Shown here: piece by piece, positions 33,564 through 41,998 of the stretch | Position numbering within the stretch: the stretch's first letter is position 1 | Layout of the letters: each line of letters begins with the position of its first letter | Assembly (NCBI GenBank): GCA_016650445.1 | Contig: JAENVS010000006.1 | Location: 124,001 to 188,000 of the forward strand | Length of the DNA: 64,000 nucleotides | Source of the DNA: Frankiaceae bacterium | GTDB lineage: Bacteria; Actinomycetota; Actinomycetes; Mycobacteriales; SCTD01 | Direction: 5' to 3' | Translations under genes and position numbers: made by a program | The notes under the pieces: generated by a model | Database searches by the model: none | What the model saw: the letters and a program-made list of their open reading frames with translations, nothing else | Told to the model about the DNA's origin: nothing

Positions 33564-35846
33564 TCAGAGCGCGCGCCCCCGGCGCGCGCGGCGCAGCAGA
33601 AAAGCACCCGCCAGCACGGCGAACGCGAGCAGCGGTGCACCGAGCCCGCCGGTCGTCGGGATCGTGCCCGGACCGCTGCCGGTCCCGCCGCCGCTGCCGG
33701 GCGCGGCACCCGGTCCGGGAACGGTCACGGGCGGTGCAGCAGCATTCGCCCCGAGCCGGAAGTCCATCGCCGGGGCGTTGTCGACCGGGTAGAGGTAGGA
33801 CTGCACGGTGGCCTCTATCGGGACGTTCACCAAGGAGTAGGCAACGGCGTCAGGCAGCAGGGACCCATTCGTCGCGGGCACCTCCGTCGGGCGGCCGTTC
33901 GCGTCGAGCGGTCCCTGCGCCTTGATCAGGTTGCGCGGAACACTCATCTTGATGACGCCGCCGTCCTGGTCGGCAGTGCCGGGGATCGTCACCGCGCCCG
34001 GGAAGACGATGATCTTCTCGGAGGTCGGGTCGGCCTGCCCGGACTGCGTGCTGGCCGTCGTGTAGTTGTCGAACCCGAACGTCCAGCCGGTGGCGGGGGA
34101 CCACCGCGCGGTCGCCCCGGCCGGCTGGAAGCCGTTCAGCCAGCGGAACAGGTAGATCATCGACGTGCCACCGGCGGTGTTCGCCGCGGTCAGCTTCGCG
34201 GTGTCACCGAGATCGGCGACCCGCATGGTCACGGTGAAGCCGCCGTCCGGCACCGGTGCACCGGTCTTGAGGTCCACCTCGGGAGTGACCTCGACAGCCG
34301 GGCCGCGGCCCTTGTCGACGAAGTCGGCACCAGCCTGGTTGACCGTTGCCGGCGCCGGGCACGGCGCGGAAGGCGGCAGCGGGCACAGGTTGCCGTACGG
34401 CGACAGGGCGTCGTTCGCCGGGTCCGAGCTGGTCGAGCGGATACGCGGGCGCTTCGGGGTGAGGGTCGTCCCCAGCAGGCTGGGTCCCGACGCCTGCGTG
34501 ACGACGACCGGGCTCGCGACGTGTCCGGTGAGCTCACCGGGCTTCTTCGCGGCGTTGTTGTAGACGATGTTCAGCCGGCCGTCGGCCGGGTTGAGGTCCA
34601 TCGCGAAGTAGTCGGCGAGGGAGCGGTCGCCCTCAGGGACCGACGTGTCGCAGCCGAGCCCGCCCAGGCAGATGGAGTCGTAGTGGGTCGGGTGCGACGT
34701 CGCTCGGATCTGTGCGACCACGGGGTTGGCCGCGAAGGCGTCGAGCGTCATCCCGACGTGGACGTACCAGGCAGCCTTGAACGCGCCGAGGTCCGGGTTG
34801 CCTTCCTGATCCGTGCCGTAGTACGCGACGGCGAACCGGCCGGGCGCTCCGCTCGCCACGACCCACGGCATGACGGTGGCCTTCGTCGTACCGCGGTTGA
34901 TCAGGATCTTGTTCCCCGTGCCGACGACGGTGGAGTCGCCCTTGCAGGACGAGACCTTGTCCGCGCGGACCGGCATGACGTAGGTGTCGTGATCGCCGCC
35001 CTTCTCGGAGTAGGTCACGTAGATGTTCCCGGCCTTGTCGTGGTCGGCGACGATGAAGCCAGCCAGCGGGCTGACCTCGGCGTCACCCACGATGCAGTTG
35101 CCCCACGTCGTGCCACCGTCGTGCGACATCGCGAGCGCGATCTTGTTGCCGAAGTCGTAGGGGAAGTAGACGACCGCCTTGGCCGGGTCGGCGTTGAGGA
35201 TCGCCCGCAGCGGCCCGATGCGGCCACCACGCCCGGTGATGGCCTGCTCCGGGCCGTAGGAGTAGCCGCCGTCGGTGGACTTCTGCACCACGAACCCGTT
35301 GACCAGCTGGTTGTAGTTGAGGAAGACGGTCTTGGCGTCGGTGAACACCAGCCACTGCCGGTCGACACCGGGGACGGACTGGCTGATCGGCCCGGCGTGC
35401 AGCGTCTGACCGGTGTCCTCGGCGGTGCCGGTGCTGAAGTTGGTCAGCGGGCCGAGCCCGGTGTACGCCCAGGTGTACTGCCCCTTCGCGTTCTTCACCG
35501 GCGCGGAGGCCAACCCGCAGTCGCCGCCGCCCTCGCCTGCGGAGATCTGGCCACGGGGCGGGGTGCCGAGCAGGTGGAACTGATCGCCGCCGTCGCGGGA
35601 GACCTGCGCGTAGTCGGCGATGTTGGAAAAGCCCGACGGTCCGCAGGTGTAGACGTTGCCCGCGGGGTCGACCGAGACCTCGGGCTCGCCCTCATCGCGT
35701 TGCGGGTCGGACGGGACGCTGGCGCTGAACTCGACGCCGAGCGTCGGCTCGGTGGTCGCGGCGGGCGCGGACGTCGGCAGCGTCAGGGTGACCCCGGCGA
35801 CGGCAGCCGCGGCGATGAGGACGAAGGGCAGAGGGCGACGGCGCAT
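33564..35846 (-). CDS. Large secreted sialidase-like propeller protein with C-terminal membrane/wall anchor
   Basis: A 760-residue exported protein. An N-terminal signal (MRRRPLPFVLIAAAAVAGV) precedes a BNR/Asp-box propeller (SRDGGDQFHLLG, STDGGYSYGPE, SHDGGTTWGN), roughly residues 40-460. A beta-rich module of about 230 residues follows, then a Gly/Pro linker and a tail with IPTTGG, a hydrophobic stretch and RRARRGR. The tail has the layout of a sortase signal, though the motif is not a strict LPxTG; a plain membrane anchor is the alternative. Glycan binding or cleavage at the cell surface is likely, with the ligand unknown. It resembles the protein at 18605-20002 in its propeller repeats. 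Confidence 0.82.
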   Translation of the reverse strand: MRRRPLPFVLIAAAAVAGVTLTLPTSAPAATTEPTLGVEFSASVPSDPQRDEGEPEVSVDPAGNVYTCGPSGFSNIADYAQVSRDGGDQFHLLGTPPRGQISAGEGGGDCGLASAPVKNAKGQYTWAYTGLGPLTNFSTGTAEDTGQTLHAGPISQSVPGVDRQWLVFTDAKTVFLNYNQLVNGFVVQKSTDGGYSYGPEQAITGRGGRIGPLRAILNADPAKAVVYFPYDFGNKIALAMSHDGGTTWGNCIVGDAEVSPLAGFIVADHDKAGNIYVTYSEKGGDHDTYVMPVRADKVSSCKGDSTVVGTGNKILINRGTTKATVMPWVVASGAPGRFAVAYYGTDQEGNPDLGAFKAAWYVHVGMTLDAFAANPVVAQIRATSHPTHYDSICLGGLGCDTSVPEGDRSLADYFAMDLNPADGRLNIVYNNAAKKPGELTGHVASPVVVTQASGPSLLGTTLTPKRPRIRSTSSDPANDALSPYGNLCPLPPSAPCPAPATVNQAGADFVDKGRGPAVEVTPEVDLKTGAPVPDGGFTVTMRVADLGDTAKLTAANTAGGTSMIYLFRWLNGFQPAGATARWSPATGWTFGFDNYTTASTQSGQADPTSEKIIVFPGAVTIPGTADQDGGVIKMSVPRNLIKAQGPLDANGRPTEVPATNGSLLPDAVAYSLVNVPIEATVQSYLYPVDNAPAMDFRLGANAAAPPVTVPGPGAAPGSGGGTGSGPGTIPTTGGLGAPLLAFAVLAGAFLLRRARRGRAL

Positions 35847-35891
35847 CCCCCCACAGTGCCTCAGAAAGCCCCAAAGCGAAACGACGTCGCG

Positions 35892-37145
35892 TCAGCGGCG
35901 CACGGCGTCGAGCGAGCCGGTGCCGCGGCCCCACCGATACGAAGGCGTCAGCCGCGGCGCGGCCAGCATCGACTTGAGCAGGTAGTAATCGGCGTACGGG
36001 AACGACGTCTCCTCCTGCATCGCGACGCCCTTCTGCCCGTGCGCCGCGTGGGTCAGCACGGCGGGGTGGGAGGCAGGAGCGAGGTACGGCGGCTTCAGCA
36101 GCGCGAGCACCGTCCGCGATGCGGCGGCCCGCCACGCCATCGCGAGGTCGGGTGAGGGATCGGTCTGTGCCAGCAGTCGGAGCCCGTACGCCGCAACGGC
36201 ACCGGCCGCCGTGTCGCGCGGGGTGGCTGTGCCGGCCGGCGCGCTGAGGTCCCAGTAGGGGACGCCGTCGGCCGGCAGGTGATCGATGTAGTAGCGGGCG
36301 GCGGCCCGGGCCGCGTCGAGCAGCGCCCGGTCGTGCGTGTGCGCGTAGGCCTGGATCAAGCCCGTGACGAACCACGCCTGCCCGCGCGCCCAGGCACTGT
36401 CGTCGCTGAAGCCCTGCGCGGTGTGCGTGCCGAGCAGCTGCCCCGACACCTCGTCGTAGTCGAGGACGTGCACGGTCGATCCGTCCGGGCGCATCGCGTC
36501 CCGCGCGAGTCGCAGCACGTGGCTGCGTGCATGCGCTCTGAGGGTCGCGCTGCCACCGTGCTCGGCGGCCCAGAACAGCAGCTCCATGTTCATCAGCGAG
36601 TCGACGACGACCTGCACGCGGCCGGGTGCGGCCGGCCACGACCACAGCACGCCTGGGCCGGCCCGCCAGTGCGTGTCGAGCGACCGCGCGCCGGTGCGGA
36701 GCAGGTCGGCGTACATGACGTCGCCCGTGCTCGCGTAGGCCGGGACGTACGGCGACGCGAGCATGAAGCCGAGGTCGTGCGGCCGGGTGTCGCGGGCTTC
36801 CCGAGGCAGCGTGGTGTCGATCGTCTCGGCGAGCCGCCGCCACTGCGGGTCGCGCGTGCTGCGGTACATCTCCCACAGCTGGCCCGGGACGAAGCCGGCC
36901 GCCCAGTGCCACGCGCCAGCCGTCGTCCATGTCGTCGCGCCCGGCCGTGCCTCGACCGGGAAGGTCCCGGCCGACGTCGTCGCCGCCGCGTGCCGGAGCT
37001 TGTCGCCGAACACCGCCTCGGTCGGCGGCAGGACACGGACGAGCCCGGCGGCAGGTGCCGCGTCCGCGGCCACAGATGCGAGGACAGGGAGCCCGAGGAG
37101 GACCAGACCGAGTGCGCCGGCCGGGAGACGTCTCGACCGGGTCAC
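35892..37145 (-). CDS. Secreted glycoside hydrolase family 88-like (unsaturated glucuronyl hydrolase)
   Basis: A 417-residue (alpha/alpha) barrel enzyme with a signal peptide (LGLVLLGLPVLASVAADA). GH88 landmarks are HWAAGFVPGQLWEMY, PHDLGFM (equivalent of one catalytic Asp), VVVDSLMNMELLFWA (second Asp) and QGFSDDSAWARGQAW with LPADGVPYWD. These enzymes hydrate the unsaturated uronate at the end of oligosaccharides released by polysaccharide lyases. GTG 37145 is chosen because it starts a normal signal peptide and has GACACT 7 nt upstream; an ATG at 37175 would add 10 residues. It is divergent from a BNR_4-like propeller protein. Confidence 0.82.
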   Translation of the reverse strand: MTRSRRLPAGALGLVLLGLPVLASVAADAAPAAGLVRVLPPTEAVFGDKLRHAAATTSAGTFPVEARPGATTWTTAGAWHWAAGFVPGQLWEMYRSTRDPQWRRLAETIDTTLPREARDTRPHDLGFMLASPYVPAYASTGDVMYADLLRTGARSLDTHWRAGPGVLWSWPAAPGRVQVVVDSLMNMELLFWAAEHGGSATLRAHARSHVLRLARDAMRPDGSTVHVLDYDEVSGQLLGTHTAQGFSDDSAWARGQAWFVTGLIQAYAHTHDRALLDAARAAARYYIDHLPADGVPYWDLSAPAGTATPRDTAAGAVAAYGLRLLAQTDPSPDLAMAWRAAASRTVLALLKPPYLAPASHPAVLTHAAHGQKGVAMQEETSFPYADYYLLKSMLAAPRLTPSYRWGRGTGSLDAVRR

Positions 37146-37203
37146 GACGTCCAGTGTCGTACACAAACCGCCCATGCGCGGCGTTCTGCTCGACTAACCT
37201 GCG
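37146..37203. promoter_or_regulatory. Divergent promoter region between GH88 and BNR_4-like genes
   Basis: A 58-bp gap. On plus, TAACCT (37195-37200) is 6 nt before a GTG at 37207, so transcription would start at that GTG rather than the ATG at 37204. On minus, GACACT is 7 nt before the GTG at 37145. Sharing this region suggests the two genes are expressed together. Confidence 0.45.
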
Positions 37204-38874
37204 ATGGTGAGAAGGGAGGGCGCGGCAAGGCTGTCGGCTGCTGCCGTCACGTTCGCCGTCGCCCTCTGCCTGGCCGCGAGCCCGGCCCGTGCCGAGGACC
37301 CACCGAGTCCCGCACCCACCCCCGCGCCCACCCCCGCACCCACCCCCGCACCCAGCGCCGCAGCCATGGGCGCGGGCGGTGCCTGGTCCTACTTCTCGGA
37401 CCCCCGCGCCGTGCAGGTCACGACACCTCGCACGCTGCTCTACTCCGGCTGGGTCACGAGCCTCGGCCACATCGTCGCGGGCGTCTACGACCCGGCGACG
37501 AAGCGGGTGTCGTCCATGGTCCTGCAGAACCGGTTGCAGAACGACGACCACGACAACCCGTCGGTGCTCGCGCTTCCCGACGGCCGCGTGACCTACTTCT
37601 GGAACGCGCACAACGGGGCGTTCATGTACTACCGGACGACGACGCGGCCCGGCGACATCCACTCGTTCGGACCGCTGAACACCTTGCAGGTGAAGCCCTC
37701 GGGCGACCGCCTGTTCACCTACAGCAACCCGATGCTGCTGCCGGCCGAGGGCAACCGCCTGTACCTGTTCTGGCGCTCCCAGTTCACCCACCAGGCCTTC
37801 GCGACGTCCGACGACCTCGGCAAGACGTGGTCCCCGGCGCGGATCCTGCTCGAAGAGCCGAACCAGCGGCCCTACGTGAAGTACGCCGCGAGCAACGACA
37901 CGATCGCGATGGCCTTCACCCGCAGCCACCCGGACGAGAGCTCGACCGGGATCTACTACATGTCCTACTGGAACAACGCGTTCTTCCGCGCCGACGGCAC
38001 AGCGATCGGCGGCATGGAGGAGCTGCCCTTCGCGCCCGCGCAGACCGAGCTCGTCGTCGACCCGGCCGTCCTCGGCGGCTCCGCGTGGGTGCTGGACGTC
38101 GCGCTCGGCGCCGATGGCAACCCCGTCATCGCGTACGTCGCCACCGGCGAGACGCACCGCTACCACTACGTCCGCTTCGACGGGATGCAGTGGCACGACA
38201 CCGTGCTGACCGACGCAGGTCCGGGCATCGCCGGCGACGCACGGGAGCCGTCGTACTCCGGCGGCATGGCACTGGACCACTCCGACCCGACGACGGCGTA
38301 CCTCTCCCGCCGGGTCGGCGACCACAACGTCGTCGAGCGGTGGCGGACCACCGACGGCGGCGCGACGTTCACGTCGGAGGCGATCGCGCAGGACACCTCG
38401 GTCGACAACCTGCGGCCGGTCGTCCCGCTCGGCCTCGGACCCGACGACCCGGTGCGCACGCTCTGGATGTCGGGGACCTACCGATACTTCACCGACTTCG
38501 CGACGTCGATCGTCGGGCCGCCGGCGGTCCCTCCGACGCCCGAGAGCACCTTCGTGCGGATCAGCTTCCCGACGCCGCGGGTGGTCGAGCGGCAGGCGGC
38601 CAGGCTGAGCGCCAGGTTCTTCGCGGTCGACTCAGGTCACCCGGCAGTCGATATCGAGGTCACGCTGTTCGAGCGGCGCGCAGGCGGGCTCGTGTGGTCG
38701 CGCGCAGGGACCGCACACACCGACACGACCGGTCTGGTGTCGTTCCGCCACACGATCGCGCGCGACACCGAGCTGATGATCGACTGGCCCGGCGACGAGC
38801 GCTGGACGCCGGTTCAGACCTCGCCGGTGCGCGTCACCGCGCTGGCGCCGGCCTTCAACCCGTTGAGGCGCTGA
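37204..38874 (+). CDS. Secreted BNR_4-type propeller protein (possible polysaccharide lyase or glycan-binding)
   Basis: A 556-residue exported protein with signal peptide (FAVALCLAASPARA), a PAPTPAPTPAPTPAP linker, then a seven-bladed-propeller-like region with SYFSDPRAV, NDDHDNPSVLALPDGRVTYF, TYSNPM and RPYVKYAAS. These match the BNR repeat-containing family that includes ulvan-type lyases (PL24/PL25). A beta-sandwich of about 100 residues closes the C-terminus. Next to a divergent GH88 enzyme, a lyase producing unsaturated uronates is a reasonable role, but catalytic residues were not verified. The start may be the GTG at 37207 if the mRNA is leaderless. Confidence 0.78.
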   Translation: MVRREGAARLSAAAVTFAVALCLAASPARAEDPPSPAPTPAPTPAPTPAPSAAAMGAGGAWSYFSDPRAVQVTTPRTLLYSGWVTSLGHIVAGVYDPATKRVSSMVLQNRLQNDDHDNPSVLALPDGRVTYFWNAHNGAFMYYRTTTRPGDIHSFGPLNTLQVKPSGDRLFTYSNPMLLPAEGNRLYLFWRSQFTHQAFATSDDLGKTWSPARILLEEPNQRPYVKYAASNDTIAMAFTRSHPDESSTGIYYMSYWNNAFFRADGTAIGGMEELPFAPAQTELVVDPAVLGGSAWVLDVALGADGNPVIAYVATGETHRYHYVRFDGMQWHDTVLTDAGPGIAGDAREPSYSGGMALDHSDPTTAYLSRRVGDHNVVERWRTTDGGATFTSEAIAQDTSVDNLRPVVPLGLGPDDPVRTLWMSGTYRYFTDFATSIVGPPAVPPTPESTFVRISFPTPRVVERQAARLSARFFAVDSGHPAVDIEVTLFERRAGGLVWSRAGTAHTDTTGLVSFRHTIARDTELMIDWPGDERWTPVQTSPVRVTALAPAFNPLRR

Positions 38875-39037
38875 GCTCGTCCGCAGGTCCGGCCTGACGC
38901 AGCTGACCCAGCACCCGCGCACGCCACGCGGCGTTCTGCGCCCGCCAGAGGTCCTGCACGCTGCGGTGCACCACACCGTCCTCGCCCGCGTCCAGGAGCC
39001 CGTCGATGAGGTACGTGTCGCCGCGCTTCTCGACCAT
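38855..39037 (-). CDS. Small conserved-looking hypothetical protein (60 residues)
   Basis: A 60-residue protein starting MVEKRGDTYLIDGLLDAGED and containing a Trp/Arg-rich helix (VQDLWRAQNAAWRARVLGQ). Its amino-acid make-up is balanced, unlike the Arg/Ala/Pro-rich shadow frames in this DNA, which argues for a real gene. It overlaps the end of the BNR_4-like gene by 20 bases in convergent orientation, and CACACT lies 6 nt before the ATG. No function can be assigned. Confidence 0.5.
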   Translation of the reverse strand: MVEKRGDTYLIDGLLDAGEDGVVHRSVQDLWRAQNAAWRARVLGQLRQAGPADELSASTG

Positions 39038-39139
39038 GTGCCGAGTGTGCGTCCGCGCGCGCCGTACACCCCGCGGACACGCCGCGGTCATGCAGATCTC
39101 ACTCCTGCGGGTTGCGGTCTGCCCGGCGAAACCCGCGGA

Positions 39140-39145
39140 TAGCCT
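39140..39145 (+). promoter_or_regulatory. -10 box TAGCCT of a leaderless promoter for the MFS gene
   Basis: TAGCCT ends 7 nt before the GTG at 39153, predicting transcription start on the first base of the coding region. Confidence 0.55.
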
Positions 39146-39152
39146 CGCTCCG

Positions 39153-40343
39153 GTGACCTGGCTGGCCCGCTACCGAGCCGTCGTCCGGGACGGCGGCGTG
39201 GCCTCGGCCTTCCTGGCGAGCCTGTTCGGCCGGATCTCCCTGGCGATGACCGGGCTCGCGATCCTGCTCGTCGTCCAGGACGCAACGGGCTCGTACGGCG
39301 CCGCTGGGCTCGTCTCCGCCGCGTACGCCCTCGCCTTCGCGGTGAGCGCCCCGGCCCGCGCGCGCAGTGCCGACCGGCGCGGCCCCGTGCCCGTCATGAT
39401 CCACTGCTCGGTGATCGGCGCCGCTGCGCTCGTCGTGCTCGCCGGCCTCGCCGCAAAGGACGCTCCCGTCGTCGTCCTCGCCCTTGCCGCGGTCGTCGGC
39501 GGGGCGTTCGTGCCGCCGCTGGGGTCTGTCATGCGCGCACTGTGGGCGGCGCGGCTGCCGGCCTCCTCACTGCCGACGGCCTACTCGCTCGAGTCGGTGC
39601 TCGTCGAGCTGTGCTTCGTCGTCGGGCCGGGGCTGGTCGCCGGGATCGCGGTGTGGACCGCACCTGCTGGCGCCCTCGTCGCCAGCGCACTCATCAGCCT
39701 GGCGGGCGGTCTCGGCATGGCCGCTACCCCCGGACTGCGCGCCGTCCGGCCGGACGCCGAGGCGATGCACCTTCGCGGTGGTCCGCTGACGTCCCCGGCC
39801 GTGCGCAGCCTGCTGCTGACGATCGTCTGGGTCGGCACCAGCTTCGGCGCGACCGAGGTCGCGATGCCGGCCTTCGTCGAGGACGCCGGTGCGCGGCCGG
39901 CGGCCGCGGGACTCCTGCTCGTCGTGTGGTCGATCGGATCGGTGATCGGCGGGATCATGTACGGCGCGCTGCCGTCGGCCCGGCCGCAGTCCGCGCAGAT
40001 GCCGGTGCTCGTGACCATGCTCGCGGCTGCCTCCGTGCTGCCGCTCGTCGCGCCCGGCCCGATCGTCATGGGCATCGCCCTGCTGGTCTACGGCACGACC
40101 ATCGCGCCGTTCATGGCGTGCAACGCGGTGCTGCTGGGCTCGGCCGCGCCGCGGGGCACGACGACGGAGGCGTTCGCCTGGAGCAGCAGCATGATCTTCG
40201 CGGGGATCGCGCTGGGCTCGGCGACGGCCGGAGCGCTGATCGACCGTGGCGGCCCGACCGCCGGTCTCGCCGTCACGGCCGTCGCGGGCGCGCTGACCCT
40301 GACGGTGTCGCTGCTCAGCCGGCGCCGGCTGCCGGTCTCCTAG
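39153..40343 (+). CDS. MFS transporter
   Basis: A 396-residue major facilitator protein with 12 predicted membrane segments. It starts VTWLARYRAVVRDGGVASAF and contains LFGRISLAMTGLAILLVV, and the loop ARARSADRRGPVPVMI sits where motif A is expected. It resembles the exporter subgroup often found in actinobacteria; the substrate is unknown. The GTG at 39153 is supported by a leaderless promoter. Its TAG stop and the TAG stop of the convergent thioesterase share a CTAG, so the genes overlap by 4 bases. Confidence 0.85.
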   Translation: MTWLARYRAVVRDGGVASAFLASLFGRISLAMTGLAILLVVQDATGSYGAAGLVSAAYALAFAVSAPARARSADRRGPVPVMIHCSVIGAAALVVLAGLAAKDAPVVVLALAAVVGGAFVPPLGSVMRALWAARLPASSLPTAYSLESVLVELCFVVGPGLVAGIAVWTAPAGALVASALISLAGGLGMAATPGLRAVRPDAEAMHLRGGPLTSPAVRSLLLTIVWVGTSFGATEVAMPAFVEDAGARPAAAGLLLVVWSIGSVIGGIMYGALPSARPQSAQMPVLVTMLAAASVLPLVAPGPIVMGIALLVYGTTIAPFMACNAVLLGSAAPRGTTTEAFAWSSSMIFAGIALGSATAGALIDRGGPTAGLAVTAVAGALTLTVSLLSRRRLPVS

Positions 40344-41113
40344 CGGCGAGCGACGAGCAGGGTCTGCGCCCCTACGCCGACCGGTCCCTCGACATCGGAC
40401 AGGACCGAGGTCGCCAACCCGACCCCGCCCGGCGAGATCGTCGTCGACGCGTCGACGCAGATCCACTCCCCGACCGGCTCGCGGTGCAGGTGGACGGTGA
40501 GCTCCGGGTTGATGAAGAGCCATCGCCGCAGGTCGAGCTCACTCGAGATGCCACTGCCGCTGTCGGCAACGACCAGCACCCGCTGCAACGGGCTCAGGGG
40601 CTCGTCGGGCACGACCGTGACACGGGTCCTGGCCCAGGCAGCGGCCGGCCCGCGCTCGGTGAAGTGACCGCGATCGAACCGCCACTCGATGGCCGACAGG
40701 TAGCCGTCGATCCACCCGCCCGCCTCGACGCCGCGAGCCCGCTCGGGCAGCGGCGGTGCCTGCCTGTGCTGCGACGGCACGGGCGAGGCGTCGGTGCGTA
40801 GCACCCGCCAGGCACGGGCTCGGGCGACAGCGCGTCCGTCGGCCGACAACACGGCCTCGACCAGCTCGACCCTGCGGCCCGGGCGAACGACGTCGGCCTT
40901 CACCTCGAGGTCGCCGACCGGGATCGGGCCGAGGATCTCGACCGTCATCCGGGCGACCATGACGTCGTCACGCGGCCTGAGCTTCTCGACGACGCCACCG
41001 AGCAGCGCGCTCGGCGGGCCGCCGTGCTGGAACCGCTCGTCCCACGGTCCGGTGGTGTGCTGAGTCGCTCGCCACCGACCGTCGCCGAGCGGGAGGAAGA
41101 ACGACTCGGTCAC
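40340..41113 (-). CDS. Acyl-CoA thioesterase-like (double hotdog, TesB-like/4HBT_3)
   Basis: A 257-residue protein with two hotdog-like halves: an N-terminal GPWDERFQHGGPPSALLGGV helix region and a C-terminal ADSGSGISSELDLRRWLFIN / DASTTISPGGVGLATSVLSD. This matches the TesB-like thioesterase family in actinobacteria, which hydrolyses acyl-CoA esters of unknown type. The GTG start at 41113 has TAGGTT 6 nt upstream (leaderless). The divergent gene is a lipoprotein, 33 bases away. Confidence 0.82.
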   Translation of the reverse strand: MTESFFLPLGDGRWRATQHTTGPWDERFQHGGPPSALLGGVVEKLRPRDDVMVARMTVEILGPIPVGDLEVKADVVRPGRRVELVEAVLSADGRAVARARAWRVLRTDASPVPSQHRQAPPLPERARGVEAGGWIDGYLSAIEWRFDRGHFTERGPAAAWARTRVTVVPDEPLSPLQRVLVVADSGSGISSELDLRRWLFINPELTVHLHREPVGEWICVDASTTISPGGVGLATSVLSDVEGPVGVGAQTLLVARR

Positions 41114-41119
41114 GCACCG

Positions 41120-41125
41120 AACCTA
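41120..41125 (-). promoter_or_regulatory. -10 box TAGGTT of a leaderless promoter for the thioesterase
   Basis: TAGGTT on the minus strand ends 6 nt before the GTG at 41113. It lies in the 33-bp gap shared with the divergent lipoprotein gene, which has a CAGGAT box 6 nt before its own GTG. Confidence 0.5.
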
Positions 41126-41146
41126 CGACCGAGGCAGGATGGTGCC

Positions 41147-41998
41147 GTGATGTTTCGCCTGCTGATCCCTGTCACCGCCGCGACGCTGCTCCTCGCCGGT
41201 TGCGGCGGCTCCTCGTCCCCGTCGGCCTCGTCCCCGTCGTCGCCACCGACCGACCCGCCGGCCGCGGCGACCAGCTCGAGCACCCCCGGGCCGGGCGGGT
41301 CGGCGCCGGCCAACACCTCGGGTGCCGCTCCCCTGGCCACGGCCGACGCGGCCGGTCCCGCAGCGAGCGCCGGTCCCGGTGCCACCACCGGAGCCGCCGC
41401 CAGCAACGGCTCCGCCGAGGCCGCCTTCACCGAGGCCGGCAGCTACACCTACGACTCGTCAGGGACCGTCACCGCCGGGACGACGCGAGACGCATCCGGG
41501 ACGGCCACGCTGACCGTCGACGAGCCGGCAGCCGGGCAGCAGCACTCGGTCCTCGGGACCGACCAGGGCCGCACCGAGCAGGTCGTCGTCGTACGGCCCG
41601 ATGGCACCTACCTGGTGCGCCTCGTCATCACCAACCCGGCCTTCGACAAGGACTTCCGGCCTTCGACACCGGTGCTGCTGGTGCCGGAGCCGGCGGCGGC
41701 CGGCCGCTCGTGGTCCTGGCAGGCGACATCGACGGACGGCAAGACGACGGCAGCCGTGACGGCCAAGGTCGTCGGCCGCGAGACGCTGACCGTCGGCGGG
41801 GAGAGCACCCAGACGATCGTCATCGACAGCACGCTGCACATCACGGGTGACGTGACCTACACCGGTCAGATGCGCACCTGGTACGACGCGGCACACCGCC
41901 TCGCGGCGAAGGAGCACACGAAGGGCAGCGGGACGTTCGCGGGTGCGCAGTTCACGACCGACATCACCAGCGTCCTGCGCTCGACGAAGCCGAGCTAA
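41147..41998 (+). CDS. Lipoprotein of unknown function
   Basis: A 283-residue lipoprotein (LLLAGC, lipid cysteine about residue 18-19) with a low-complexity Ser/Pro/Ala/Gly linker of about 85 residues. A folded domain of about 180 residues follows, containing YTYDSSGTVTAG, LVPEPAAAGRSWSWQATSTDG and VTYTGQMRTWYDAAHRLAAKE. The pattern of a conserved beta-rich domain with a Tyr/Trp-rich end resembles surface proteins of unassigned role. GTG 41147 is used because a CAGGAT box lies 6 nt before it; an ATG follows at once at 41150. Its stop overlaps the PucR gene stop. Confidence 0.75.
   Translation: MMFRLLIPVTAATLLLAGCGGSSSPSASSPSSPPTDPPAAATSSSTPGPGGSAPANTSGAAPLATADAAGPAASAGPGATTGAAASNGSAEAAFTEAGSYTYDSSGTVTAGTTRDASGTATLTVDEPAAGQQHSVLGTDQGRTEQVVVVRPDGTYLVRLVITNPAFDKDFRPSTPVLLVPEPAAAGRSWSWQATSTDGKTTAAVTAKVVGRETLTVGGESTQTIVIDSTLHITGDVTYTGQMRTWYDAAHRLAAKEHTKGSGTFAGAQFTTDITSVLRSTKPS

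Noticed and set aside
35692-38897. Long open frames (about 870 codons each) on both strands across the GH88 and BNR_4 genes
   Set aside because: They are low-complexity Arg/Ala/Pro/Gly-rich shadows crossing real gene boundaries; the genes called here have signal peptides and domain motifs.
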